Positions 8,483 through 18,813 of a DNA stretch of 64,000 nucleotides are shown in pieces; within the stretch, counting starts at the first letter, position 1; each line of letters begins with the position of its first letter. Position numbers and translations under genes: made by a program. The notes below the pieces were generated by a model. That model did no database searches. It saw nothing but the letters and a program-made list of their open reading frames with translations, and had not been told where the DNA came from. Location: the NCBI RefSeq assembly GCF_000257665.1, contig NZ_AJKR01000002.1, forward strand, positions 496,001-560,000. The letters run 5' to 3'. This stretch comes from Candidatus Aquiluna sp. IMCC13023 (lineage in GTDB: Bacteria; Actinomycetota; Actinomycetes; Actinomycetales; Microbacteriaceae).

Positions 8483-9784
8483 GTGATCGACATCCTCTTA
8501 TACGCGGCCGGAATTGCAATTGTCCTAATTGGAATTGCTCTGTCAATTGGTCTGCACGAAATTGGTCACCTGATACCGGCGAAAATTTTTGGCATTCGAG
8601 TCAATCAATACATGATCGGATTTGGTCCGACCGTTAAGTCCTGGACCAGGGGCGATACCGAATACGGAATAAAGGCGATACCTCTGGGTGGCTATATCCT
8701 CATGACTGGAATGTATCCTCCCGAGTCCAAGCAGTATCGGGGCCCATTCGCGAGTTGGATTAGGGATGCCAGACAGCAAGTAAGACAGGGCATCGAGCCC
8801 AGCGATGAAAATCGCCAGTTCTACAAACTTTCCGCTCCAAAAAAGCTAACCATCATGCTCGGCGGACCGCTGATGAATCTTTTTTTGGGCATGCTGCTTA
8901 TTCTTTTGGCGCTCAGCGGTGTTGGAACAATGCAATCCACGATGAGCGTCAGCAAAGTCTATGAATGCATCGAGGCCGATTCTGCCGGTAATTGCCCAAG
9001 TGGATCACCCGTTTCGCCTGCTATTGCCGCCGGGCTGTTACCTGGCGACATCGTCAATCAGGTCAACGGCAAACCAGTTCTGAACTGGAACGAAGTAATT
9101 GCTGGACTGAGCAAGAACCAAACGAGTCAGTCAATGCTGGGGGTTGCTCGCGACGGGGCGAATGTCACCCTGGCAATTACGCCGTCGTTTATTGAGACCC
9201 AAGTTTTCCTAGAGTCGGGAGCGGCAGCTTTAGACGCGGCTGGAAATAAAGTCACTGAACTCAGGCCAATTTTGGGTATTCAGTTGGGGTCTGAGATGAC
9301 GCCACTAAGCATTAGAGAATCCGTCGGCTTCTCTCTCACCGCAACCGGCGGAATGCTTGCCTTCGTCGCTGATTTGCCGCAGCAGGTCTATAAGGTCGCG
9401 GCAAGTACCTTCGGAAGCACGGATCGAGATCCAAATGGTGCGGTCTCTATTTTGGGGGTGGGTCAGTTAGCGGGAGAGTTGACTGCAGCCGATATTGGCG
9501 TGGAGGCCAAGCTGGCCTCGCTGCTTTTGCTAATCGGATCTTTGAATCTCGCGCTATTTGTCTTTAATCTGATTCCGTTGCTGCCGCTAGATGGTGGACA
9601 CGTTCTTGGGGCGCTTTACGAAAGCGCGAAGAGAAGGTCTTGGATGCTTGTTGGAAAGAGCGACCCGGGACCAATCGATACTGCTAGAGCACTACCTGTC
9701 GCATACGCGGTGTGGATGCTGCTGATTGCGACGGGCCTGATACTAATATTAGCGGACCTTGTAAACCCAATAACATTGGGTTAG
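8483..9784 (+). CDS. RIP-family site-2 zinc metalloprotease (M50)
   Basis: Intramembrane protease of 433 residues, of the RseP/Rip1 family that releases anti-sigma factors or other membrane proteins by cleavage within the bilayer. The zinc motif HEIGH is at 25-29 in the first membrane helix, and the second metal-ligand motif, LPLDGGH inside NLIPLLPLDGGHVLG, is near the C-terminus. A PDZ domain lies between (LLPGDIVNQVNGKPV). The GTG start follows a -10 box and gives the usual short periplasmic tail before HEIGH. It sits between dxr and ispG, a common actinobacterial arrangement with no known functional link. Confidence 0.92.
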   Translation: MIDILLYAAGIAIVLIGIALSIGLHEIGHLIPAKIFGIRVNQYMIGFGPTVKSWTRGDTEYGIKAIPLGGYILMTGMYPPESKQYRGPFASWIRDARQQVRQGIEPSDENRQFYKLSAPKKLTIMLGGPLMNLFLGMLLILLALSGVGTMQSTMSVSKVYECIEADSAGNCPSGSPVSPAIAAGLLPGDIVNQVNGKPVLNWNEVIAGLSKNQTSQSMLGVARDGANVTLAITPSFIETQVFLESGAAALDAAGNKVTELRPILGIQLGSEMTPLSIRESVGFSLTATGGMLAFVADLPQQVYKVAASTFGSTDRDPNGAVSILGVGQLAGELTAADIGVEAKLASLLLLIGSLNLALFVFNLIPLLPLDGGHVLGALYESAKRRSWMLVGKSDPGPIDTARALPVAYAVWMLLIATGLILILADLVNPITLG

Positions 9785-9837
9785 GAAGCAACTTTCCTCC
9801 TTTGCTGTTGAAGCTTGGAGCAAACGAGAGGTAATAA

Positions 9838-10992
9838 GTGCCAGCTGTAAATCTTGGTCTTCCAGTAGGACCCCCTCCAACAATCGCCCCTAGGCGGAAG
9901 ACTCGCCAAATAATGGTTGGGAAGGTGCCTGTCGGCTCGGATTCTCCAATTTCGGTGCAGTCGATGACCACCACTCAGACCACAGACATCAATGGAACGC
10001 TTCAGCAAATTGCTGAATTGACTGCAACGGGCTGTGACATTGTTCGGGTTGCTGTCCCAACCAGTGATGATGCAAAAGCTTTGAGGGTAATTGCCAAGCG
10101 ATCCCAGCTTCCGGTGATCGCCGATATTCACTTCCAGCCAAAATATGTTTTCCAAGCTATTGAAGCTGGATGCGGAGCGGTGCGAGTCAATCCAGGAAAC
10201 ATTAGAAAATTTGATGACCAAGTTGGCGCAATTGCAAAAGCTGCCAAGGACGCCGGAGTTTCAATCCGCATCGGCGTGAATGCCGGATCTCTAGATCCAA
10301 GACTGTTGCAAAAGTATGGCAAGCCAACCGCTGAGGCCCTCGTGGAGTCCGCCGTTTGGGAAGCGAGCTTGTTCGAAGAGCATGATTTTCATGATTTCAA
10401 GATTTCCGTGAAGCACAATGACCCAGTTGTAATGGTCAAGGCCTATCAGCTACTTGCCGAACGGGGAGACTGGCCATTTCACTTAGGAGTTACCGAGGCC
10501 GGACCGGCATTCCAAGGAACAATCAAGTCCTCAGTGGCCTTTGGTGCTTTGTTGGCTCAAGGAATCGGTGACACGATTCGAGTCTCGCTGTCAGCTCCGC
10601 CGGTTGAGGAAATCAAGGTGGGCTCGCAGATCCTGGAGAGCCTGAACCTTCGTCCTAGAAAGCTAGAGATTGTCTCTTGCCCAAGCTGTGGGCGAGCGCA
10701 AGTAGATGTTTATACTCTTGCAAACGATGTTACCGAGGGGCTTTCTCACCTGACTGTTCCAATTCGCGTTGCCGTTATGGGTTGCGTTGTAAACGGACCG
10801 GGTGAAGCAAGGGAAGCAGATTTGGGAGTTGCCTCAGGAAACGGCAAGGGTCAGATTTTCGTTAAGGGCGAGATAATCAAAACGGTTCCGGAAAACGAGA
10901 TTGTTGCCACTTTGATTGAAGAGGCAAACCGAATTGCGGCCGAAATGGACAGCGCACTTATCGGAACCGCTCAGGTAAGCGTCGGGGAGTAG
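9838..10992 (+). CDS. ispG: 4-hydroxy-3-methylbut-2-enyl diphosphate synthase (flavodoxin)
   Basis: Iron-sulfur enzyme of the MEP pathway that makes HMBPP from MEcPP; 384 residues. The [4Fe-4S] ligands are visible as C281 and C284 (CPSCGR) and C316 (CVVNGPGE), with E323 as the fourth ligand known from the family. The N-terminal TIM-barrel part starts with [12 protein letters not shown]. The start is a GTG preceded by GAGAGGTAATAA. It stands with dxr in the same run of genes, so two of the seven MEP steps are encoded here. Confidence 0.96.
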   Translation: MPAVNLGLPVGPPPTIAPRRKTRQIMVGKVPVGSDSPISVQSMTTTQTTDINGTLQQIAELTATGCDIVRVAVPTSDDAKALRVIAKRSQLPVIADIHFQPKYVFQAIEAGCGAVRVNPGNIRKFDDQVGAIAKAAKDAGVSIRIGVNAGSLDPRLLQKYGKPTAEALVESAVWEASLFEEHDFHDFKISVKHNDPVVMVKAYQLLAERGDWPFHLGVTEAGPAFQGTIKSSVAFGALLAQGIGDTIRVSLSAPPVEEIKVGSQILESLNLRPRKLEIVSCPSCGRAQVDVYTLANDVTEGLSHLTVPIRVAVMGCVVNGPGEAREADLGVASGNGKGQIFVKGEIIKTVPENEIVATLIEEANRIAAEMDSALIGTAQVSVGE

Positions 10993-10993
10993 C

Positions 10994-11006
10994 TAACATT
11001 GTGCTC
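10994..11006 (+). promoter_or_regulatory. Leaderless-type -10 box for proS
   Basis: TAACAT (10994-10999) is followed by seven bases and an ATG at 11007. This supports the ATG over the in-frame GTG at 11001, which would begin only two bases after the -10 box. Confidence 0.5.
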
Positions 11007-12770
11007 ATGCCATATCGCCTGAGCTCATTATTCCTAAGGACCCTTCGAGAAGACCCAGCTGACGCTGAGGTAGAAAGCCACAGGTTGCTTGTTCGCGCGG
11101 GCTACATACGGCGCGCGGCACCGGGAGTTTTCAGCTGGCTACCCCTTGGGCTGATGGTCAAATCCAAGATTGAACAAATCGTTAGAGAAGAAATGGCCGC
11201 CGCTGGTGCTCAAGAGGTTTTCTTTCCGGCTCTGCTCCCAAAAGAGCCCTATGAGGTAACCGGTCGGTGGGACGACTACGGAGATAACATTTTCCGCTTG
11301 AAAGACAGAAAAGACGCGGAGTACTTACTGGCGCCAACTCACGAAGAGGTTTTTACTCTTTTGGTGAAGGATCTTTATAACTCCTATAAAGATCTTCCAT
11401 TGAGCATCTACCAAATTCAAAATAAATACCGCGATGAGGCCAGGCCACGAGCCGGTCTTCTGCGTGGTCGCGAGTTCGTAATGAAAGATGCGTACAGCTT
11501 TGATGTGACTGACGAGGGCCTCGAGGTTTCTTATCAGGCCCAGCGCGCAGCCTACGAGCGCATTTTCACGCGCCTGGGTCTTGAGTATGTGATCGTGAGC
11601 GCGGATGCCGGAGCAATGGGTGGATCGAAATCGGAGGAGTTTCTGAGCCCTTCGGAAATTGGCGAAGACTCATTTGTTCGATCAGCATCCGGCTTCGCTG
11701 CAAATGTCGAGGCGGTTAGGTTTGCGCAGTCACCGGCCATAACTCCGGATAACCAAGCGGCGGTGGATCACGCATCGCCCAACACTCCAACAATTGCTAG
11801 TTTGGTTAGCTTTTCAAATGAGAATCACCCCAAGGCAAATGGCACCTGGCACGCCGCTGACACCCTGAAAAACGTGGTGCTTGCGCTAATAGCCGGAGAT
11901 GGAAAGCGAAGGCTGGTGACAGTTGGAATTCCCGGCGATCGAGAAGTTGACCAAAAGCGCGCCGAGGCCTGGTTTGGCTGCGATGTTGAGCCGGCCAACG
12001 AAGCCGATTTCAAGAGTCACCCCGAACTCGTCAAGGGCTACATCGGACCCCGTAAAGGCTCGAAACAATTTTTGGGCCTAAAAGCTGAGTCGAAGATCGA
12101 GTACCTTCTGGACCCCAGAATTGCTGAGGGAAGTTCGTGGATTACCGGTGCCAATAAGGATCAGATGCACACTTGGTACCTGACTTTTGGTCGAGACTTT
12201 TCTTCGGATGGAATTGCAGATATTGCCGAGATTCGCGCCGGAGATCCGGCCCCGGACGGTTCAGGGCCCTTGGAAATGGCTCGCGGCATCGAAATCGGTC
12301 ACATTTTTCAGCTGGGTCGTAAATACGCCGAGGCGCTGGGCCTAAAGGTGCTTGATTCAAACGGAAAGCTTGTGACAGTAACCATGGGCTCATATGGGAT
12401 TGGCGTGACCAGGTTGGTGGCAGTAATTGCTGAGTCGTTCCATGACGAAAAGGGTTTGATATGGCCAGATTCAGTGGCTCCTGCGAACCTTCACGTGATT
12501 GCGGCTGGTAAGGATGAGGCTGCCTTTGAGACCGCTGAGTCCCTGACCGTAGCCGCTGAGGCTCTTGGGCTTAGGGTCATGCTTGATGACCGACTAAAGG
12601 TCAGCCCCGGAGTGAAATTTGCGGACGCGGAACTGATTGGAAATCCTTGGATCATTATCTGCGGCCGAGGTGTCGCAGATGGCGAAGTGGAACTTTGGAA
12701 CAGAGTGACAGGCGAACGTTCTCAAGTAAAGATAGACTCAGTTCTCGCTGAGCTAATGGCTAAGCGCTAG
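11007..12770 (+). CDS. proS: Prolyl-tRNA synthetase, bacterial type
   Basis: Class II aminoacyl-tRNA synthetase that charges tRNA-Pro; 587 residues from the ATG at 11007. Motif 2 is in [19 protein letters not shown], motif 3 in [10 protein letters not shown], and between them lies a YbaK-like editing insertion of about 180 residues, marking the prokaryotic ProS form. The protein from the ATG starts [17 protein letters not shown], matching the usual start of the family; the in-frame GTG at 11001 adds only two residues and has poorer context. The nusA gene begins 20 bases after the stop. Confidence 0.95.
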   Translation: MPYRLSSLFLRTLREDPADAEVESHRLLVRAGYIRRAAPGVFSWLPLGLMVKSKIEQIVREEMAAAGAQEVFFPALLPKEPYEVTGRWDDYGDNIFRLKDRKDAEYLLAPTHEEVFTLLVKDLYNSYKDLPLSIYQIQNKYRDEARPRAGLLRGREFVMKDAYSFDVTDEGLEVSYQAQRAAYERIFTRLGLEYVIVSADAGAMGGSKSEEFLSPSEIGEDSFVRSASGFAANVEAVRFAQSPAITPDNQAAVDHASPNTPTIASLVSFSNENHPKANGTWHAADTLKNVVLALIAGDGKRRLVTVGIPGDREVDQKRAEAWFGCDVEPANEADFKSHPELVKGYIGPRKGSKQFLGLKAESKIEYLLDPRIAEGSSWITGANKDQMHTWYLTFGRDFSSDGIADIAEIRAGDPAPDGSGPLEMARGIEIGHIFQLGRKYAEALGLKVLDSNGKLVTVTMGSYGIGVTRLVAVIAESFHDEKGLIWPDSVAPANLHVIAAGKDEAAFETAESLTVAAEALGLRVMLDDRLKVSPGVKFADAELIGNPWIIICGRGVADGEVELWNRVTGERSQVKIDSVLAELMAKR

Positions 12771-12790
12771 AAACTAAAAAGAGGCGAGTC

Positions 12791-13768
12791 ATGGATATCG
12801 ATTTACAAGTTCTTCGTCTACTGGAGCGCGAGCGGGAAATCCCATTTGACGAGCTAGTCCTGATAATCGAGGCCGCCATTCTGGCTGCTTTCGCCAAGGG
12901 CTTTCCGGAACCCGTAAAGGGAGCGCGAGCCGAGCTTGATCGCAAAACTGGTCATGTTCGAATCTTCCAATCCACTCTCGATGAGGACCTAGAGCCCGTT
13001 GGTGAAGAGGAAGTGACCCCCGAAGGTTTTGGTAGAGTCGCCGCTTACGCCGCTAAGCAGGTTATTGCGCAGCGGATGCGGGACATCTCAGACGAAGGCT
13101 TGTTAGGCGAGTTCAAGGGCAAAGAGGGCGACATAGTCTCTGGCCAGATTCAACAGGGCTCCAGATCACACATGGTTTATGTGAATTTAGGCTCAATCGA
13201 GGCGCTTATGCCTCCCGAAGAGCAGGTTCCAACCGAAGAGTATCTGCACGGAAGTCGCATCAGAGTCTATGTAACGAGCGTTCAAATGGGAACCAGAGGT
13301 CCTCAGATTACTGTTTCCAGGACCCACCCGGGCTTGGTTAGAAAACTTTTCGCCATGGAGGTACCAGAGGTCGCTTCCGGCCAAGTGGAAATTGCTTCCG
13401 TTGCTCGCGAGGCGGGCCACAGAACCAAGATTGCTGTTTTTGCAAAAGAACCCGGAATCAATGCCAAGGGAGCTTGCATTGGCGAACTTGGCCAGCGAGT
13501 CCGGGCTGTTAGCGCGGAATTGAATGAGGAAAAAATCGACGTTGTTGATTTCTCGGAGGACTTGGCGACCTTCGTAGCTCACGCCCTGTCACCAGCCAGA
13601 GTCTCGGACAGCTTCGTTTTAGACGCTGCAACCAAGGCAGTTAGAGTATTAGTGCCTGATTTTCAGCTTTCGCTGGCAATCGGCAAAGAGGGTCAGAACG
13701 CCCGCCTGGCAGCGAAATTGACCGGTGCCAAAATCGACATTCAGCCAGATAGCATCCTTGAGGGATAG
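12791..13768 (+). CDS. nusA: Transcription termination/antitermination factor NusA
   Basis: RNA polymerase accessory factor of 325 residues, the short actinobacterial form without the C-terminal acidic repeats of E. coli. Order: N-terminal polymerase-binding domain (1-110), S1 domain (about 115-180, starting GDIVSGQIQQGSRSHMVYV), KH1 (about 205-260) and KH2 (about 270-325, with AIGKEGQNARLAAKL). It heads the nusA-rnpM-infB-rbfA-truB run. The gene usually found just upstream, rimP, is absent; proS is there instead. Confidence 0.94.
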   Translation: MDIDLQVLRLLEREREIPFDELVLIIEAAILAAFAKGFPEPVKGARAELDRKTGHVRIFQSTLDEDLEPVGEEEVTPEGFGRVAAYAAKQVIAQRMRDISDEGLLGEFKGKEGDIVSGQIQQGSRSHMVYVNLGSIEALMPPEEQVPTEEYLHGSRIRVYVTSVQMGTRGPQITVSRTHPGLVRKLFAMEVPEVASGQVEIASVAREAGHRTKIAVFAKEPGINAKGACIGELGQRVRAVSAELNEEKIDVVDFSEDLATFVAHALSPARVSDSFVLDAATKAVRVLVPDFQLSLAIGKEGQNARLAAKLTGAKIDIQPDSILEG

Positions 13769-13792
13769 CGTCATTAGGTAAGGGGCCCTAGA

Positions 13793-14050
13793 ATGGAGCC
13801 TATTCGGACCTGTGTTGGCTGCCGCCAACGAGATTCGATGAAGCACCTGCTAAAAATTGTTTCAGAGGATCAAAGTTTTGTTCTTGACCAGCGGCGAAAG
13901 CTAGCCGGAAGAGGGGCTTGGGTTCATGAAAAATGTTTGCGGCTGGCGCTTGATCGAAAAGGTCTAGTTCGCGCCTTGGGTGACTCTAATTCGGAGTCTC
14001 TTGAGACATGGCTTAGAAATCAGGCACAAAACATGGCTGACACACAATGA
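13793..14050 (+). CDS. rnpM: RNase P modulator / YlxR family RNA-binding protein
   Basis: Small basic protein of 85 residues with the family signature PIRTCVGCRQR at its start (residues 3-13) and GRGAWVH in the middle. YlxR (DUF448) proteins are encoded between nusA and infB in most Gram-positive bacteria; the Bacillus member binds RNase P RNA. AAGGGG lies at good spacing before the ATG. Family identification is firm; the function is carried over from distant relatives. Confidence 0.88.
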   Translation: MEPIRTCVGCRQRDSMKHLLKIVSEDQSFVLDQRRKLAGRGAWVHEKCLRLALDRKGLVRALGDSNSESLETWLRNQAQNMADTQ

Positions 14051-14123
14051 GTTTCTCGAAATGAGAACCCCTCAGAACTAAGGCCTTCCCTGTTTGGGGT
14101 CGGCCCCGAACAGGAGAAAAAAA

Positions 14124-16739
14124 GTGGCGCTTCCACGCGTATACGACATTGCCAGAGAACTTGGGATTGATACCAAGACAGCTTTGGCCAAATTAGAAGA
14201 GCTCGGCGAATACGTCAAAGGTGGCTCTTCAACAATCACACCACCGGTAGCTGCAAGGCTAAAGGGAGCTTTCCCAAAGAAGGAAGCTCCAGCCAAGAAG
14301 GAGCCAGCAAAGCCAAAGGCTAAGCCTGCCCCAGAAGCCCCGGCTGTTGCCGAGAGCCCAAAACCCTCAGACATTACTGAGCCTGCTGCCCCCGTGGCAG
14401 TCGAGCCAGAACCGGCTTCTGCGCCGGAAGCCGGAGAGCCAGTCGTGGAGGAGAAATCCGCCGCCGCAACAATGCTTGGCACACCTCGACCCGGCAACAA
14501 TCCATTTTCTTCGAACCAGGGCATGGGAATACCGCGCCCGATGGTTCGACCTGGAAACAACCCATTTGCTGCAAACCAGGGCATGGGGCGATCTCGACCA
14601 GGGGCACCAAGACCTGCCGGGTCAGCACCACGACCAGGAGCACCACGACCAGGGGCACCAAGACCTGCCGGCGGAGCACCGCGTCCAGGCGGCGGAGCAC
14701 CGCGTCCAGGTGGAGCGCCAGCGTTCGGAGCACCGGGACAGAAGCCAGGGTTTGGACCTCCGGCCGGAAGACCAGGCCCGGCCGGCCGTGGTGGTCGCGG
14801 AGCGGGCACCGCAGGAGCATTTGGTAGAGGCGGTTCCCGAGGAAAATCTCGTAAGTCAAAAAGAACAAAGCGCGAAGAATTTGAACAAAGAGATGTTCCT
14901 AGCCTTGGTGGCACAATGGTGCCTCGTGGCGATGGAACAACTGTGTTGCGAGTTCGTCGTGGATCTTCGATTCAGGACTTCGCAGACAAGATTGGCACTA
15001 ACTCCGCTCAGTTGATCACCATTTTGTTCCACTTGGGACAGATGGCGACTGCGACAGCGTCCCTGGACGAAGACACCTTCCAGATTCTTGGTGAAGAGCT
15101 TGGCTACAAGGTCGAGGTTGTTTCGCCTGAAGATGAAGAGCGAGAGCTATTCGAGGGCTTCGGTCTGGATATTTCGACTGGCATCGAAGAAGAAGAAGAT
15201 GAAGCGCTTTCCCCAAGACCTCCAGTCGTGACAGTCATGGGACACGTTGACCACGGAAAAACCAGGCTGCTTGACTCTATTCGTAATGCGAATGTTGTCG
15301 ACGGTGAGGCTGGTGGAATTACCCAGCACATAGGTGCCTACCAGGTTCACACAACTCACGAAGGTAAAGATCGAGCGATCACGTTTATTGATACGCCGGG
15401 TCACGAGGCTTTCACTGCCATGCGAGTCAGAGGTACCGAAGTCACAGACATTGCCATTTTGGTTATTGCTGCGGACGACGGCGTCATGCCTCAGACCATC
15501 GAGGCTTTGAACCATGCCCAAGCTGCAAGAGTTCCAATTGTGGTTGCCGTCAACAAGGTTGATAAAGAGGGTGCAAACCCTGCGAAGATTCGCCAGCAGC
15601 TAACCGAATTCGGCCTAGTTGCCGAGGAATTCGGAGGAGACGTTATGTTCGTAGACGTTTCTGCGCTGAAGGGTGACGGTATCGACAGGCTTCTTGACGC
15701 AGTGCTTTTGACTGCAGATGCAGCTCTAGATCTTCGAGCCAACCCCGACAGGGCAGCTCGTGGAGTTGCCATTGAGGCAAACCTAGACAAGGGCCGCGGT
15801 TCCGTTGCGACGGTTTTGATTCAGTCAGGAACCCTAGAGATTGGTAACGCAATTGTTGCCGGTGCAGCCTACGGCCGAGTCCGAGCGATGTTTGATGAGA
15901 ACGGAGATCCGGTTAAGTTTGCGACTCCATCAAGACCGGTTCAGGTTCTCGGTCTTCAGTCAGTCCCGCGCGCCGGAGATACTTTCGTGGTTGCCGAGGA
16001 CGAGCGCCAGGCAAGGCAGATCGCAGAAAAGCGTGAAGCTGCCGACAGAAACGCCATGCTGGCAAGGACCAGAAAGAAGCTTTCACTAGAAGACTTCACT
16101 CAGGCTCTCGAGGATGGCAAGGTCGAATCATTGAACTTGATCATCAAGGGTGACGTTTCAGGTGCCGTTGAGGCTCTGGAGGACAGCTTGCTCAAGATTG
16201 ACGTTGGCGACTCAGTGCAGCTGCGAATCATCCACCGCGGTGTTGGAGCAATCACTGAATCTGACGTAAACCTAGCAACTGTCGACTCGGCGGTAATTAT
16301 CGGATTCAACGTTCGCCCAGATAACAAGGCGAGGGAACGAGCAGACCGTGAAGGTGTCGACATTCGTCATTACACCGTCATCTACAACGTCCTTGAGGAC
16401 ATTGAGAACTCGCTCAAGGGAATGCTCAAGCCTGAATACGAGGAGGCTCAGCTGGGAACAGCCGAAGTTCGAGAAGTATTCAAGTCCTCCAAGTTCGGCC
16501 TCATCGCTGGTTCATATGTTCGAAGCGGCCTAATGCGTCGAAACGCTATGGCAAGAGTCTTGAGAAACGGCGAAGTAATCGGCGAGAACCTCAAGGTCGA
16601 GTCACTGAAGCGATTCAAGGACGATGCCACTGAGGTAAAGACTGATTTCGAGTGTGGAATCGGACTGGGTAGCTTTAACGATGTGCAGATCGATGACGTC
16701 ATCGAAACTTACGAGATGGTTGAGAAGCCGAGGGGCTAA
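14124..16739 (+). CDS. infB: Translation initiation factor IF-2
   Basis: GTPase that places initiator tRNA on the ribosome; 871 residues from the GTG at 14124, which has AGGAG seven bases upstream. An in-frame TTG at 14094 would add ten residues and destroys the usual start, so I reject it. The N-terminal IF2N domain ([13 protein letters not shown]) is followed by an acidic, alanine-rich linker and a repetitive P/G/R/A-rich stretch (about 120-245) built from PGNNPF..NQGMG and APRPG units. The GTPase domain has G1 GHVDHGKT at 373-380, then the G3 DTPGH and G4 NKVD motifs. The stop overlaps the rbfA start by one base. Confidence 0.96.
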   Translation: MALPRVYDIARELGIDTKTALAKLEELGEYVKGGSSTITPPVAARLKGAFPKKEAPAKKEPAKPKAKPAPEAPAVAESPKPSDITEPAAPVAVEPEPASAPEAGEPVVEEKSAAATMLGTPRPGNNPFSSNQGMGIPRPMVRPGNNPFAANQGMGRSRPGAPRPAGSAPRPGAPRPGAPRPAGGAPRPGGGAPRPGGAPAFGAPGQKPGFGPPAGRPGPAGRGGRGAGTAGAFGRGGSRGKSRKSKRTKREEFEQRDVPSLGGTMVPRGDGTTVLRVRRGSSIQDFADKIGTNSAQLITILFHLGQMATATASLDEDTFQILGEELGYKVEVVSPEDEERELFEGFGLDISTGIEEEEDEALSPRPPVVTVMGHVDHGKTRLLDSIRNANVVDGEAGGITQHIGAYQVHTTHEGKDRAITFIDTPGHEAFTAMRVRGTEVTDIAILVIAADDGVMPQTIEALNHAQAARVPIVVAVNKVDKEGANPAKIRQQLTEFGLVAEEFGGDVMFVDVSALKGDGIDRLLDAVLLTADAALDLRANPDRAARGVAIEANLDKGRGSVATVLIQSGTLEIGNAIVAGAAYGRVRAMFDENGDPVKFATPSRPVQVLGLQSVPRAGDTFVVAEDERQARQIAEKREAADRNAMLARTRKKLSLEDFTQALEDGKVESLNLIIKGDVSGAVEALEDSLLKIDVGDSVQLRIIHRGVGAITESDVNLATVDSAVIIGFNVRPDNKARERADREGVDIRHYTVIYNVLEDIENSLKGMLKPEYEEAQLGTAEVREVFKSSKFGLIAGSYVRSGLMRRNAMARVLRNGEVIGENLKVESLKRFKDDATEVKTDFECGIGLGSFNDVQIDDVIETYEMVEKPRG

Positions 16740-17167
16740 TGGCAGATCACGCTAGAGCACTGCGTCTTGCAGAGCGGATTAAAGTATTGGCGGCCTCTGC
16801 GCTAGCGAAGGTTGTCAAGGACCCTGATTTGGGTTTCGTTACTTTCACTGACGCTCGAGTTACCCCCGATCTAATGCAGGCCCGACTTTTCTACACTGTT
16901 TTTGGTTCCGATGCCGACAAGGCTTCCACGGTAGCTATTCTGCAGAAAAACACCGGTCGACTCAGGGGAGAGATCGGGAAACAGCTGGGCATAAGAATGA
17001 CCCCAACCCTGGAACTTGTTCTCGACGATGTCCCAGAAAATGCTGGTGACTTGAACGAACTTTTGGCTGAGGCCAAAAGACGAGACGGGGAACTAGGGAA
17101 ACTTGCCAAGGGTGCCAAGCACGCGGGCGATGCCGACCCTTACATCCAAAAGCCGCAGGAAGACTAA
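16739..17167 (+). CDS. rbfA: Ribosome-binding factor A
   Basis: Small ribosome-assembly factor (142 residues) that binds the 30S subunit and is needed for 16S 5'-end maturation. The KH-like fold is recognisable from RLAERIKVLAASALAKVVKDP...LGFVTFTDARVTPD at the start and LRGEIGKQLGIRMTPTLELVLDD in the second half. The ATG overlaps the infB stop and its own stop overlaps the truB ATG, so all three are translationally coupled. Confidence 0.93.
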   Translation: MADHARALRLAERIKVLAASALAKVVKDPDLGFVTFTDARVTPDLMQARLFYTVFGSDADKASTVAILQKNTGRLRGEIGKQLGIRMTPTLELVLDDVPENAGDLNELLAEAKRRDGELGKLAKGAKHAGDADPYIQKPQED

Positions 17168-18030
17168 TGCAGCATGGCCTAGTTCTGATTGACAAGCCCC
17201 AGGACTGGACTTCTTTTGACGTTGTCGCAAAAATGCGGGGCATTCTCGGCACCAAAAAAGTCGGGCATGGCGGAACCTTGGACCCCTTAGCCACCGGTCT
17301 CCTGGTGCTTGGAGCAAACCAAGGCACCAAATTACTCCAGTTTCTGCTTGGTCAAGACAAGGCCTATACCGCTACCGTGCGGCTGGGGCAATCAACCCTC
17401 AGCGATGATTCTCAGTCGGAAGCCCTTGAGACTAAAGATGCTTCAGGCGTCACTGCCGACCAAATCGATAAGGTCATTTCGTCTTTGACCGGACCGCTTG
17501 ATCAAATACCGTCGAGTGTTAGCGCCAAAAAGATTGATGGCGTGAGGGCTTACGACTTGGTCCGACAGGGTAAAGAGGTTGACCTAAAGCCCAAGTCAAT
17601 AGCTATTCGTGAATTTACTCGCACCAGCCAGCCAAGACACCATGATGGTTTGGTTGATTTTGACATCAGCGTTAAGTGCAGTTCCGGGACCTACATCCGT
17701 GCACTAGCAAGGGACATGGGCCAAGCACTCGAAGTCGGCGGTCACTTGATTGAGCTTCGTCGAACTGAAGTAGCCTCCTTTTTGATTGGTGATGCGACGG
17801 CAATCACCGAGGAGCCTCGTTGGGTCAGCTTGGCTGATGCTGCATCGAAGTTGTTCCCGAGCTTCGAGATTTCCGGCGACCAGGAACGCGACCTTAGACA
17901 CGGCAAGAAAATCGAATTGGAATCAGCTGAGCCTGAAATCGCACTTATTCGCGAGCAGCAACTGATTGCTCTTGCCACAAAAACCGGTTCTCAATACAAG
18001 TCGATAGCAGTGTTCCAGGAGGAGCAGTGA
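17167..18030 (+). CDS. truB: tRNA pseudouridine(55) synthase
   Basis: Makes pseudouridine-55 in the T-loop of tRNAs; 287 residues. The catalytic aspartate is D39 in HGGTLDPLATGLLVLG, preceded by the family N-terminus LVLIDKPQDWTSFDVV. It follows rbfA with a one-base overlap, the standard order. The last four bases overlap the GTG of the next gene. Confidence 0.95.
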   Translation: MQHGLVLIDKPQDWTSFDVVAKMRGILGTKKVGHGGTLDPLATGLLVLGANQGTKLLQFLLGQDKAYTATVRLGQSTLSDDSQSEALETKDASGVTADQIDKVISSLTGPLDQIPSSVSAKKIDGVRAYDLVRQGKEVDLKPKSIAIREFTRTSQPRHHDGLVDFDISVKCSSGTYIRALARDMGQALEVGGHLIELRRTEVASFLIGDATAITEEPRWVSLADAASKLFPSFEISGDQERDLRHGKKIELESAEPEIALIREQQLIALATKTGSQYKSIAVFQEEQ

Positions 18031-18404
18031 TAGACGCCTTTTTCTTGATTCTGGCCTGGTATTCAGTCGCTGCCGGGTTGATTCTGATTTTTTTGGGGCT
18101 AATCGGCAAAGCACCGAGTGGATTTTCCCTTGGGCTAGCGATCGGAGTTGAGGCGGGTCTTCTAGTCCAGTTGATTCTCTCGATTGTTTTGGTTTCTCTT
18201 GGTCAGTTCGCCGTAATCGACACTTGGGAGTTTTTTGGTTACCTAATAGTCGCCCTGATGGTCCCGATTGCCGGAGCGGTTTGGGCTTTGGTTGAAAGAA
18301 ATCGCTGGTCAACCGTGGTCTTGGGCGCAGCAGTTCTTACGATCGCCGTGATGTTGGTCAGAATGCAGCAAATCTGGACCGGGGTCAACCCTTTCTCAAT
18401 CTAA
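18027..18404 (+). CDS. Small integral membrane protein, unknown function
   Basis: A 125-residue protein with about four hydrophobic segments (roughly 4-26, 35-58, 65-85, 95-112) and almost no soluble part. The GTG start overlaps the truB stop, which shows it is translated with that gene. I do not recognise a characterised family; small four-helix proteins between truB and ribF occur in other Actinobacteria. No catalytic motif is visible. Confidence 0.72.
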   Translation: MIDAFFLILAWYSVAAGLILIFLGLIGKAPSGFSLGLAIGVEAGLLVQLILSIVLVSLGQFAVIDTWEFFGYLIVALMVPIAGAVWALVERNRWSTVVLGAAVLTIAVMLVRMQQIWTGVNPFSI

Positions 18405-18423
18405 GATTGGTCTTGGAGAATTA

Positions 18424-18813
18424 ATGACAAAATCAATGGGTGTTGGCAGGGTTTTAGTCGCCGTCTATGGAGTCTTTGCACTTTCAGCGTCGGCCAGAGC
18501 CGGTTATCAGCTAATTCGAGAATTTGATCAGGCTCCGGTTGCTTATTTATTATCAGCTGTTGCCGCAGTGGTTTACATAGTCGCGACCTTTTCACTCGCT
18601 CAGCCTGCAAAGTATCGCGCGCTGGCGTTGTTGGCAGTTCGGTTTGAACTGGCAGGGGTAATAATCGTTGGCTTGCTCTCGATTTTGTTGCCAGAACTGT
18701 TCGGTCATCCATCGGTTTGGTCGGGCTTTGGCGTCGGTTATGGTTTTATCCCACTCGTGTTGCCAGTGCTGGGCCTGATTTGGCTGAGGAGGCAAAATGC
18801 TGAAGCTAAGTAA
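18424..18813 (+). CDS. Small integral membrane protein, unknown function
   Basis: A 129-residue protein with four predicted membrane helices (about 8-26, 37-58, 66-88, 98-118). GGAGAATTA gives a good ribosome binding site for the ATG. Its last 17 bases overlap the start of ribF. It resembles the preceding gene in size and topology, but I see no clear sequence similarity between the two. A role in flavin metabolism is conceivable only from position; nothing in the sequence shows it. Confidence 0.72.
   Translation: MTKSMGVGRVLVAVYGVFALSASARAGYQLIREFDQAPVAYLLSAVAAVVYIVATFSLAQPAKYRALALLAVRFELAGVIIVGLLSILLPELFGHPSVWSGFGVGYGFIPLVLPVLGLIWLRRQNAEAK

Noticed and set aside
11001-11006. GTG start for proS at 11001
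   Set aside because: It would begin two bases after the -10 box and adds two residues not seen in the family. A leaderless ATG at 11007 fits better, though the choice affects only two residues.
14094-14123. TTG start for infB at 14094
   Set aside because: AGGAG is seven bases before the GTG at 14124, and the conserved IF2N domain begins right after it.
14078-14914. A 278-residue open frame on the minus strand opposite infB
   Set aside because: It is antisense to the repeat-rich IF-2 linker, is made of proline/glycine/alanine runs mirroring it, and has no start signal. It is a base-composition artefact.
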